This document shows, one piece after another, positions 15,956-26,862 of a DNA stretch of 64,000 nt. The position numbers were made by a program, and so were the translations under genes. Below the pieces are notes generated by a model. The model made no database searches and was not told the origin of the DNA. It saw only the letters and a list, made by a program, of their open reading frames with translations. Origin of the DNA: Pterobdella sp. o SKG-2022 (Eukaryota; Annelida; Clitellata; Hirudinida; Piscicolidae); NCBI GenBank assembly GCA_964035795.1, contig OZ038327.1, forward strand, positions 126,001 through 190,000, read 5' to 3'. How positions within the stretch are numbered: the first letter of the stretch is position 1; each line of letters opens with the position of its first letter.

Positions 15956-15961
15956 AATAAA
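15956..15961 (+). promoter_or_regulatory. Poly(A) signal AATAAA of Ig-type gene 1
   Basis: A canonical AATAAA lies 165 bp past the stop codon. It is the first such hexamer after the stop. Confidence 0.55.
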
Positions 15962-16754
15962 TATATTCACGATAAAATTATAACATAATAATTTATGAAA
16001 AGAAAATTACCAATGGTTAATTATGAATGAATAATAAATGAATAAAAGTATTTATTTCTTGTATGAGTGCCATTCGTAATTCCTGCAACATCTTGGGTCT
16101 GTCTCACTTTCTCAACCTCCATTTTTGTTAATAATAGAAACAACATTATTATTGTTATTGTTGTTGTTGTTATTATTAAACACAATCTGACATAATTGCT
16201 TTTCTAGGCGGTGCATGATTACAGGCCCCGTGTAAGCCTTTATCGTTGTTATTGTTTCTATTATTTTTATTATTATTTTTATTTTATATCATTTATTTTT
16301 TCTATGATTAATTCTTTTTGTATTCATAATTCGAATTATTTTTTAAAACTGTTGTTAATTTGTCCTCAAAGCTGTTAAGAAAGGGTGCACACAAATATTT
16401 TTATGACTTCTATGATTAATTCATGATATAACAAGAGTAATAAGAGGGTGAAAATAATATTGAGTTGATGGGAAATAATATAAATTTATTAGAACAATGA
16501 AAAAAATGAGTTAATAAATAATAATAATAATAAGTTAATGGAATCGATAAGTTAATAATGCAGGCTGGAACTTCAAAGGACCAGTCGAGCGCATGTAACG
16601 ATGATAAACGATAGATCCTCAAGGATCATTATCATCGCTACCTCATCTTCGTCATCTTCTTCTTACGCACATCACTTCCTCTTCCTTCTCAACTTCACTT
16701 CCATGCTCTTCTTATAAAATGTCATCATCTTTTTTTTCTTGCTTTTTTTATTTC

Positions 16755-16966
16755 CTCCTCCTCCTCCTCCTCCTCCTCCTCCTCATCCTCCTCCTCATCC
16801 TCCTCCTCCTCATCCTCCTCCTCCTCCTCCTCCTCCTCCTCCTTCTCTTCCTCCTCCTCCTCCTCCTCCTCATCCTCCTTCTCATCCTCCTTCTTCTCCT
16901 CCTTCTTCTCCTCCTTCTTCTCCTCCTTCTTCTCCTCTTCCTCCTCTTCATCCTCCTCTTCCACCT
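16755..16966. repeat. Imperfect (TCC)n/(TTC)n pyrimidine tract
   Basis: About 210 bp of TCC units broken by CATCC and TTCTTC blocks. All long frames across it are artefacts. Confidence 0.93.
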
Positions 16967-17757
16967 AGAAACCTATGACAGGTCATTTGAGATTTTATAT
17001 CCCCACATCTGCACATACCTAAGTAAGCAAATAGGCACAGACGTACATACACACATAATCATAAATACGTAAACATATTTGCATACATACATGTACACAT
17101 ACATTCATAAAAACTCATAATGACACGCACACACATGTATATATATATTTAACCAGACAAAAAAAAACAAGTATTGACACAAAAGGAAAGTACAAACAAA
17201 CAGCTCAAACAGAAGAAAGTTTGAATATGGAGTGAGACTGTGCGTGACAATAAGGCAAACTGACTTGAAACACACACACACACACACACACACATCCCTA
17301 AGCATTTAAGCTGTCGACGTTGCTAATTACTTGCTAGTGGCTCTTCATTTTTTTTTATTTCTATTATGCTGTTAATGCTTATATTATTATGCTGTTTTTT
17401 ATCAATTTTTCATTATTATTCCCCTTTTGTTATTATTTGCATTATTAATATATTTTGACATATGAGTCATACCAGCTATTACGTTCACATTGGAAAAATA
17501 TCATAATAAATATTATTTTTCATTATTTTTATTATGATGGCTACTCTAAAAGACTACTGTCCACTCATAATGAAAGCATGTCAGTCGTGCTCATACAACG
17601 TTACAAAATCACATATTATTATCGTGCGCACACAACATCACATCATCACATCTTATTTTTCTATATTATCTTATTATAATCAAACTTTAGTAAGTAAGAT
17701 AGGTTTTTCAGCTGATGTGTGGATGTGCAATCAAATATGCAACATACCACACACATA

Positions 17758-17783
17758 CAAACACACACACACACAAACACACA

Positions 17784-17850
<67 letters not shown>
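17758..17850. repeat. (CA)n microsatellite
   Basis: About 90 bp of CA dinucleotides with a few AAAC interruptions at the left end. Confidence 0.93.
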
Positions 17851-17853
<3 letters not shown>

Positions 17854-18069
17854 ACATACAGAAATAGATACAAATGAGACGCACTCCTTTTGTTGCTAAA
17901 TTGGTCGACTTAGGTTTCAAGAGGCATGAATGCATATAACTTTAAGTTTATATTATTCATAATTTAATATTTAATAAACGTTATGAAGAATATAAATTAT
18001 GACTCCACATAAACATTCACGTAATCACAGACATGGAAACACAACGAACACACACAAACAAACAAACAC

Positions 18070-18130
18070 ACATATTTATATAGCGCTTAAGGTCTTTAAT
18101 ATCCCTTCAAGGCGGATTATCCTTCCTCTT
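18070..18130 (-). mobile_element. Likely 3' tail remnant of a CR1/L2-type LINE or SINE
   Basis: The minus strand reads CCTTGAAGGG, then TTAAGCGCTATATAAAT, the widespread L2-type 3' tail. Only this terminal piece is recognisable. Confidence 0.4.
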
Positions 18131-18409
18131 TTATTATTATCTCATTATTTTTTTGTTTCATTATAATTTTTTAAATATTAAATAATTATCCTCAAAATAG
18201 GGAGTAATTTTCTAGTTATGAATGTCCGTCTCATCGATCTACCTTGTTGCTTGTTGTCTTATCATTAAATTGCTACAGTTTTCCTCATCATGAATTCATG
18301 CTTCTGCTACTTTTGTTTTACTTATTAACTAAATATAGATACACCTTGGAACCCATGTTAAAAATAAACGCTATGTGATTGGTTGGAGGTATTTCATGAA
18401 ATGTGTGGT

Positions 18410-18510
18410 TGGGTGGGTGGATGGAAGGGTAGATAGATGGATGGATGGGTGGATGGATAGGTGGATGAATGGGTGGGTGGATGGATGGATGGGTGGTTAG
18501 TTAGGTAAAT
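18410..18510. repeat. (GGAT)n/(GGGT)n tetranucleotide tract
   Basis: About 100 bp of GGATGGATGGGT-type units, the same family as the tracts inside introns at 52.4 and 53.3 kb. Confidence 0.9.
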
Positions 18511-19450
18511 GAAAAGAAAGAAGTTTCAGAAATAATAAAACAAGTAATGAATAATAAATTTAAAAAAAAGAATAATAATAATAATAATAGATAAAAATAG
18601 TAATAATAAGGCAAACAAGAGGAGGTTCAGACTGGAGTCTGCAACATCTGTCCATGTTCCTGTGATTAATAATAATAACAATAATACTAATAAAAAAAAA
18701 ATAATAATAAATAATAATAAAAATAATATTCATTTTTATTTTAATATTTTTAAATTTTTGATCTTCTTTATTTTTCACTTTAACATCTTTTATTTATATT
18801 ATTATTCTTATTATTATAACCTCAGACGTGCCGGCACAAACCTCAAGTTTTAAAAGAGGGAAAGTAAACATACCCACTCACACGCACAAGAATATGCACA
18901 TACATGAGCAAATACAACACACCTTCCTTTCCTTTTGTGCATTTATCCACCATAAGGCGGGTGCACTAAACTGCAGAGCAGTTTATCTATGGATCTGGTG
19001 TGGTGTTCTTCTTTTGACTTGCCAGTGATCAGCTAGGCGAAGTTTCTTGGAACCTTTATGTAGGCTTTTTGTTGATGGCTTCCGTTGAAATTATGAAGTT
19101 TTCTCTCCGTAGCCAATTACAATAAATACTTTTCACTTTTAACCGCTCGACCGGCATTTTTGTTTACATTAAAATTTAGCATTAAAAGACATGATTTCTC
19201 CAAATTTTGAATACTTTTTTATTGTTTCATTTATGCATTAAATAATTATATCACTAATTAAAATTTTTCAAGTTATTTCGGTGTGATACGAGACTATTTC
19301 AAACTTTTGTACTCATCCAACATGAGATTTTTCGAAATAAATTATTATCGACTTGTTACATTAATTATTTTAAACATTTTAAATTACAAAATTCAACTTT
19401 AAACTTGTGAAAACTTAAAAATTTAACGGTGGCCATTTTACCTCGTGCCT

Positions 19451-19645
<195 letters not shown>

Positions 19646-19860
19646 TACATATCCACCTTCCTAAATATGCTTTTATCAGTGACATTTATTATTTAATTAT
19701 GATCATCAATTATTTGATAAAAAAAGAAGCATTAGAAATAATAATAATAAGAAGGGTTACTTTAGGAATCTGCACTGTTTTTGAAGACCGAGTCAATATT
19801 TGCCAACCAGAGTAATAACAATAATAATAGTTGTTTTTTCATTCTATTTTTTATTTCACT

Positions 19861-19959
19861 GTAGTAGTAGTAGTAGTAGTAGTAGTTGTAGTAGTAGTAG
19901 TAGTAGTAGTTGTAGTAGTAGTAGTAGTAGTAGTTGTAGTAGTAGTAGTAGTAGTAGTT

Positions 19960-19994
<35 letters not shown>

Positions 19995-20019
19995 TGTAGT
20001 AGTAGTAGTAGTAGTAGTT

Positions 20020-20084
<65 letters not shown>

Positions 20085-20109
20085 TGTAGTAGTAGTAGTA
20101 GTAGTAGTT

Positions 20110-20144
<35 letters not shown>

Positions 20145-20262
20145 TGTAGTAGTAGTAGTAGTAGTAGTTGTAGTAGTAGTAGTAGTAGTAGTAGTAGTTG
20201 TAGTAGTAGTAGTAGTAGTAGTTGTAGTAGTAGTAGTAGTAGTAGTTGTAGTAGTAGTAGTT

Positions 20263-20303
<41 letters not shown>

Positions 20304-20305
20304 TA

Positions 20306-20345
<40 letters not shown>

Positions 20346-20346
20346 T

Positions 20347-20411
<65 letters not shown>

Positions 20412-20417
20412 TGTAGG
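19861..20417. repeat. (TAG)n tract with patterned TTG interruptions, about 560 bp
   Basis: TAG trinucleotides broken every 12 to 60 bp by a single TTG, most often after five to seven TAG units. The recurring spacing indicates duplication of blocks of 18-36 bp. The polyVal and polySer frames across it are artefacts. Confidence 0.93.
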
Positions 20418-20444
20418 TGGTGATGATAATGATTCTTTTTGAAG

Positions 20445-21580
20445 TGTGACCTTGTTAACGCTAGCATGAACTCTATAGAAGAATTACTTGATGAGGAAGA
20501 AGATGATGGTGATGATGATGATGATGATGGTGTTGGTGGTGATGATGATGATGATCAATCAAAACAACATCTCAAATCGAAGTCCACTTTCCACAGTCCA
20601 AAAGATACTTTATGTCAGAAGGGACTCATGTTTTGTACACAACACGTCATCATTGCGTCATCGTTACGTCACGATGTGTGACGTCAGGCTTACGTCAGAA
20701 AGATGTGATGTATTGTTTGGGAGATTTTTTTCTTTCCACTGGGCTGCTTTATTGATTAACATCAATATAATAATAACAAATAACAAATAATAACAATAAT
20801 AAATAAAAATAATATTCCTATAAATATTCGGGTGATCATGTTGAGAGTGGCGGCAGCTTGTATGAGACCATGCCAAATGCATCTTCTTCCTCCTCACCCC
20901 ATCAAGCCCCTGAGGTAATGGATACAAAGTTTTTTGACGTGATGTGGTATTGTGTTTTTGTCAAACTCTCTTGTATTTCATCATGTGGTATTTGGTTCGT
21001 GTTTTATTATGCTTGTATTGCTTTTTCATCTCCATGTAGTATGTGAACAAACGAGCTCTTATATTTGTATCTATTGTGGTATCGTGTGTTTGTATTTATT
21101 TCGGTATTATATCTAGATGTGATCTTATGAGACTTCATTGAGAAAGAGCAATCAAAAAAGCATTAGGAAGATGGTATCAGTGGTGGTGGATGGGGTGGAG
21201 GAGTGGGGGTGGAGAAAGTGGTTGAGAGGGAGAAAAGTGGGTTAAGGTGGGTGATGATGGGGGGAAAATGTGGATGGAAGTTTTTTGAGAAAATTATTTC
21301 TTACTATGAATAAAAAATGCATGAGAATGAAGTGACTGTGATAACAATAGGAGCACTTATCTCGAGATCTAAAGTCAGATGCAGCTAAAGGAGGAAATTT
21401 GTGGTATTATTGTTCTTTTTATTATTGCTATTTTTATTATTGCTATTTTTTTATTCTATTTTTATCATTAAACTTATTTTTATTTTCCTTCTAAACTTAA
21501 TTTTTATTTTATTATGGAAGATTGAAATGCGAACAGAGCTCCCTAATAGTCCAAACGGAACTGAATGTCAAGAAGTTTAA
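20445..21580 (+). CDS. 3' exons of an unrecognised gene with an acidic stretch and a YETM motif
   Basis: Three exon-like segments. A, from 20445 after the acceptor TTCTTTTTGAAG: CDLVNASMNSIEELLDEEE, then an Asp-rich run; its donor is not identified. B, about 20846-20914: ESGGSLYETMPNASSS and HQAPE, with donor GAG/GTAATG. C, 21521-21580: IEMRTELPNS, then NGTECQEV and stop. B and C are both phase 0 at their junction. The acceptor of B is poor. YETM fits the YxxM consensus bound by PI3-kinase SH2 domains, so B-C might be a receptor or adaptor tail, but that is inference. 5' exons are not found. Confidence 0.38.
20643..20698. promoter_or_regulatory. Cluster of five CGTCA (CRE-type) motifs
   Basis: Five CGTCA cores occur in 55 bp, one of them within a full TGACGTCA palindrome. 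This is the half-site of CREB/ATF bZIP factors. Position is just after the acidic exon of the unrecognised gene. Confidence 0.35.
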
Positions 21581-22200
21581 AATCACTTGAAACTAATGTA
21601 GTGGAAGTCCTTCGATTGCTTTCTAATCAACAATAATAACAATAAAAAAAATAAGAATTTAAATGACTATAAAAAATAACCACATGGAGTAATATTTGGA
21701 AAAAGACAATGACGCTTGAAGATTGCTTGAGATGTGATCTATTTTTAGCTTCTTTATTATTATCATTATTGCTGATATTCTTATTTTTTTATTTTTCCAT
21801 TCTTTTTTTTTACTATTATTTTATTATTATTGTTATGGTTTTATGATGACGCAATAAACAGCATCAAAGCAAATCGTAAAATGCATCATTTTGCTTCATA
21901 ACAACTTTGTCATCATTATCATCACCATATCATTATTATTTCTATTTTTTACATTTTATTATTATTATTATTATTATTTTGTTTTTTTATAAAATTTAAA
22001 GATTCAACTCTTGCTTAATTTTGTTTGAAGTTCAAGTTCAAAGTGACGCATGCTTGGACACAGATACAAGCAGAGGTACAAGGAAAGGTAAAGGGGGATG
22101 CAAGCGCATACAAAGGAAGGTATGTAAGGTACAACTAAATTAACTATATTTAAAAGCATATATTTAACTTACTAAACACATTGATGAAAAACTTACATTT

Positions 22201-22324
<124 letters not shown>

Positions 22325-22619
22325 ATATTGGATTTAATGTTTTTTGTCTGTTTGATCTTTTGTCTAACTTTCATCCATTCTCCTTATTATTCTTTTGTTC
22401 TTACTGTTTTATTATTGTTATTATTGTTATTATTGTTTTATCTTTATTATTGTTTTATCTTTATTATTGTTTTATCTTTATTATTGTTTCCATTGTTGTT
22501 TCTTATTATTCATTTTATTATTTTTTTTTCCAACTTTTTTTTTGTTATGGGACATCACAAATATTACTTTAACTGCATCTCAAAAGCAACTCTCCTAACA
22601 CATTTTCTATTATTACTTT

Positions 22620-23320
22620 ACTATCCAGGTTATTATGATTTTATTATTCTATTATGCAGGTTATTATGATTATATTATTCAGGTTATTATGATTATATTA
22701 TTCAGGTTATTATGATTATATTATTCAGGTTATTATGATTATATTATTCAGGTTATTATGATTATATTATTCAGGTTATTATGATTATATTATTCAGGTT
22801 ATTATGATTATATTATTCAGGTTATTATGATTATATTATTCAGGTTATTATGATTATATTATTCAGGTTATTATGATTATATTATTCAGGTTATTATGAT
22901 TATATTATTCAGGTTATTATGATTATATTATTCAGGTTATTATGATTATATTATTCAGGTTATTATGATTATATTATTCAGGTTATTATGATTACATTAT
23001 TCAGGTTATTATGATTATATTATACAGGTTATTATGATTATATTATTCAGGTTATTATGATTATGTTATTTAGGTTATTATGATTATATTATTCAGGTTA
23101 TTATGATTATATTATTCAGGTTATTATGATTATATTATTCAGGTTATTATGATTATATTATTCAGGTTATTATGATTACATTATTCAGGTTATTATGATT
23201 ATATTATACAGGTTATTATGATTATATTATTCAGGTTATTATGATTATGTTATTTAGGTTATTATGATTATATTATTCAGGTTATTATGATTATGTTATT
23301 TTATTACTCAGGTTATACTG
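22620..23320. repeat. 23-bp minisatellite, about 30 copies
   Basis: Units built on TTATGATTATATTATTCAGG, nearly identical. A few point variants (ATTACATT, TATACAGG, GTTATTTAGG) occur in the same order twice, near 22,990-23,075 and 23,175-23,260, so a multi-unit block was duplicated. Each unit carries CAGGT, a joined acceptor/donor-like word. Confidence 0.95.
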
Positions 23321-23484
23321 TTATTATGATATTGTTAGTTTGTCACTTCTGTTATTATAATACATTTAATTTTTTATCCTTGTTGATAATAAATGACCAT
23401 ATTATTATTATTTTTATTATTACATTATTTGAATGCACTATTTTCACACACACATGATAAGTACTAACACAAATACAACGCACA

Positions 23485-23600
23485 TTCACATACATTAAAC
23501 ACATTTAAACTCCACATACATTAAACACATTTAAACTCCACATACATTAAACACATATAGACTTCACATACGTTAAACACATATAAACTTAACATTCGTT
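23485..23600. repeat. 26-bp degenerate minisatellite, about 4 copies
   Basis: Units containing ACATTAAACACATTTAAACT, diverging to the right. Confidence 0.8.
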
Positions 23601-24206
23601 AAACTCTCAAACATATACACACGTAAAACAAAAACACATACATAGCAGAGTGTATACACACAAAAACACACACATAAAAAAACAAACACACATACGCACA
23701 CAAAATAACTCTCCCATCTCCCACCTATATAACAGCACAACTTTGCAAGAATCCTATCCACACACGATTTATGTTGACTTTTTCTATTCATGTTAACCGT
23801 TTAAAATGTTGAGAAAAGTTTAATTTTGGAGAGTTTAATGTTGAGAACATTCTAATGTTGAAGAAAGTATAAAAGTTGATGATATTTAAATGTTGAGATA
23901 GTTGAATGAAAGATCCCTTCAATTAAAGGTATGTAGAGTTTTAAAAGTCGTCTCATTAAACGCTTAATTTTTAATGCTGTGAGCTGTGTATGCATTTAAT
24001 TGCGCCTCTCATGTTTGTTTCACAAGCTTCAATAATGTTTTTATGACGAGTTTTTGTTGTTCATTAAACTTAATGATTGATAAGTTCTCATTTCGAGTCA
24101 TTATTTCTATTACTTTTGAGCCCTCTCACCCCTTTCACCCCCCCCTCTTACCCCTTTCACCCCCTTTACCCTTGCTCCTCTTACCCCTAAACCTCCTTCC
24201 TTCCAG

Positions 24207-26609
24207 ATGGACATCTTAGTCAGATTCAGAGACAGAACCCACAAAATAACAGTGCCCACCTCGCCATCCATGCTCCTATCATCAGAACACCCATTATTTT
24301 TATCGTCCCCTTCCTCACCAACTTTTCATGATGTCATTTATTCAGTTGTGTCTTCACAAATGGATACTGGGAATAAGGAGAATAATAACAACAATAATAA
24401 TAATAATAACAGCAATAATGATATAAACACAGATAATTATGACATTTTCACCAACTTCAGTGTAACGAGTGGATACAACAACAAAAATACTAAAAAAAAT
24501 AATAATTATACATGCAAAAATAAGATAAATAAGAATTCTGACGTCATAGAATTTGTTTGTCTGGCACAGAAGCTGTCTGGAGTTCTCAATAATAGCAATA
24601 ATAATAAATATCAGAATAATAACAATAATATACTATTTTCCATAAAAAAGACAAGAGTGATGGAAGTGAAGAAAGGAGTGAAGAGGGTGAGTAAAATATT
24701 GTCCTTCTTCAAAGTGGCCAAGAGGTTACGGCGGGAGAATAAGGGAAATAAAAAGCAACAAAAGAATACGATTAGTGATGGAAATGATGATAATAATATC
24801 AACAATAATAGGATGTTTAGAAAAGGCCTTATACATGAATTTTTGTTGAACAATAAAAGTATAAACAACAATAATAATAATAAAAACAACAACAGTACCA
24901 ACCAACAATCAAACACAACTCCCAAACTCAAAAAGTCTGTCAGCTTCAACCTACCAAGGAGGCATAATTACAATAATAATAATAATAATCGTTGTCAAAA
25001 CAATGATGATGACTATTATCACTTGAGGAGTTCTTTTAATATAAGAAATTTTTTGACCGATCATAATAATAATACTAATAATAAAATAAATAACAATAAT
25101 AAAAATATAAATAATAATAAAAATATTAATAAAAACAACATAAGCAACGAAAATAATAATAAATCCTTTATCAGCCTCCACCACCGCTCCAGCTCCACCC
25201 AAACTTTAGATCGACCCAAAAAAGGGTTCAACAATCATCATTATAACCACCATCTTCCTCTTCCTCCTCATCACCATAACCACCATCATCGTCTTCTTCA
25301 TGATCATTATCATCACCTTCCTTCTCACTTTAGGAGTTTGTCCTATGATAAAGAATTTTTATTGAAGAATAAAAATAATAATGATAAAATCATCTATAAT
25401 AATAGAAATAATAAGATCATGTGCAATAGACATGAACAAATATTTTATGGATATGATGGTTCTTATTATCCTCATGGTTATTACGACTTTGATCACGATG
25501 ATGATGATGAAGAAGAAGAAGATGATGATGATAGTAGAATCTCTATACCTACCTGCATTATAGATGATGAAGAAGACGACGTGAATGTATGCTTCCCACC
25601 CCGTTACTACACCACATACTACCAGCACCTCCACCAGTGGGTGCCTCACAATTATTACACAAATCAACAGATGAGAGAATGGGATTCAGAAAGCGGAAAC
25701 AGTTTGTGTCCAAAGATCATGTATGGTATAGAGAATAATGATGGCGATGATGACAAGGTGTTGATTATGCGGAGAAAATGCTCGAAAAAAAACAAAGGAT
25801 ATATTTGCTTGCAACAAAACAACAACATCAACAAAGACGCAACATTACAGAAAAAACCAACGACCACAACAAAGTTGATAAAAGTGAACGACCCAAAAAA
25901 TGGAAAACTCAGTATAGTAAAGCAACTGCATCATTTTGAAACACAACCACAATCTTCTAAGCTCACAACATCCCAACATACAATACAGCCACAACACTAC
26001 ATTATACCACCACCTCAACATAATATACCATCACCTCAACACATCACCACCCACCCACTAACCCTCCACCATCTTGCTCCACCATCAACAACTCCTACTG
26101 CAACCTCCATCACCAACAAAACATCAACACCAAACGATAATGACGTCAACAAATTCTCCTTTGACGATGACGATGATGATGTTGATAATAAAAATAATAA
26201 CAATAATATCAATAATACAAATAATAACTTTGTTTCCGACTTGGAGTCGATGGTGGTTCATGATAATGATAGTGAGAGGTATGGTGATGATGATGATCCT
26301 GATAATAATAACAATAATAATAATAATCATAAAAATAATAATATTTCAAGCAGTAACAACAATAGTAGTGAAAATTTTCTCAGAAATGTAAATATAAATA
26401 ATTCTGATCATAATCATATTTATTTTGGAAATTATGACTCCACGAACACCCTGCATTTCAATAATAATCTCACTCAACGAAATTATAATGAGAATAATAA
26501 CAAAAAAAAAAAAAATAATAATAACAATAATAAAATTAATAATAAGAATAATAATGACGAATCTATTTATAATATTACGAAACTCAGTGGTCATGTTGAT
26601 TTTTGTTGA
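24207..26609 (+). CDS. Large Asn-rich exon, 800 codons, unknown protein
   Basis: One uninterrupted frame from an ATG lying directly after a strong acceptor (TTCCTTCCAG) to a TGA. N-terminus MDILVRFRDRTHKITVPTSP. Many Asn runs from AAT/AAC repeats separate non-repetitive islands: a basic segment KGVKRVSKILSFFKVAKRLR, KKSVSFNLPRR, RSSSTQTLDRPKKG, FRSLSYDKEFLL, a Pro/His-rich stretch and an acidic block ending DDSRISIPTCIIDDEEDD. RSSST and RSLS resemble sites for basophilic kinases and 14-3-3. The whole open frame keeps the trinucleotides in the Asn phase for 2.4 kb, which favours real coding. No signal peptide or membrane segment. Function unknown. Upstream exons may exist, since the ATG directly follows an acceptor. 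Confidence 0.62.
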   Translation: MDILVRFRDRTHKITVPTSPSMLLSSEHPLFLSSPSSPTFHDVIYSVVSSQMDTGNKENNNNNNNNNNSNNDINTDNYDIFTNFSVTSGYNNKNTKKNNNYTCKNKINKNSDVIEFVCLAQKLSGVLNNSNNNKYQNNNNNILFSIKKTRVMEVKKGVKRVSKILSFFKVAKRLRRENKGNKKQQKNTISDGNDDNNINNNRMFRKGLIHEFLLNNKSINNNNNNKNNNSTNQQSNTTPKLKKSVSFNLPRRHNYNNNNNNRCQNNDDDYYHLRSSFNIRNFLTDHNNNTNNKINNNNKNINNNKNINKNNISNENNNKSFISLHHRSSSTQTLDRPKKGFNNHHYNHHLPLPPHHHNHHHRLLHDHYHHLPSHFRSLSYDKEFLLKNKNNNDKIIYNNRNNKIMCNRHEQIFYGYDGSYYPHGYYDFDHDDDDEEEEDDDDSRISIPTCIIDDEEDDVNVCFPPRYYTTYYQHLHQWVPHNYYTNQQMREWDSESGNSLCPKIMYGIENNDGDDDKVLIMRRKCSKKNKGYICLQQNNNINKDATLQKKPTTTTKLIKVNDPKNGKLSIVKQLHHFETQPQSSKLTTSQHTIQPQHYIIPPPQHNIPSPQHITTHPLTLHHLAPPSTTPTATSITNKTSTPNDNDVNKFSFDDDDDDVDNKNNNNNINNTNNNFVSDLESMVVHDNDSERYGDDDDPDNNNNNNNNHKNNNISSSNNNSSENFLRNVNINNSDHNHIYFGNYDSTNTLHFNNNLTQRNYNENNNKKKKNNNNNNKINNKNNNDESIYNITKLSGHVDFC

Positions 26610-26700
26610 ATAATAATAACAACAATAATTATAATAATAACAACAATAATTATAATAATAACAACAATAATTATATTAATAACAACAATAATTATAAAGA
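26605..26700. repeat. 21-bp minisatellite, 4 copies
   Basis: Units built on AATAATAACAACAATAATTA, starting at the stop codon of the Asn-rich exon. Probably 3' UTR or flank. Confidence 0.85.
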
Positions 26701-26862
26701 TTAAAATAATAATTATAATGATAATATTATTTTAAGTAAAAATAATATTAATATCAATGGTTGTTTATTTTTTTTTCCGTTATAATCAAAGACTCAAGAT
26801 GTATTTCGTTTGTTTGTTTACGTTATCATATCTATGTTTCCCCATAAACATCTAGTTTACAA

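Noticed and set aside
19800..20442. PolySer/Cys and polyVal frames of about 205 codons
   Set aside because: They come from the (TAG)n tract, and no flanking exon extends them.
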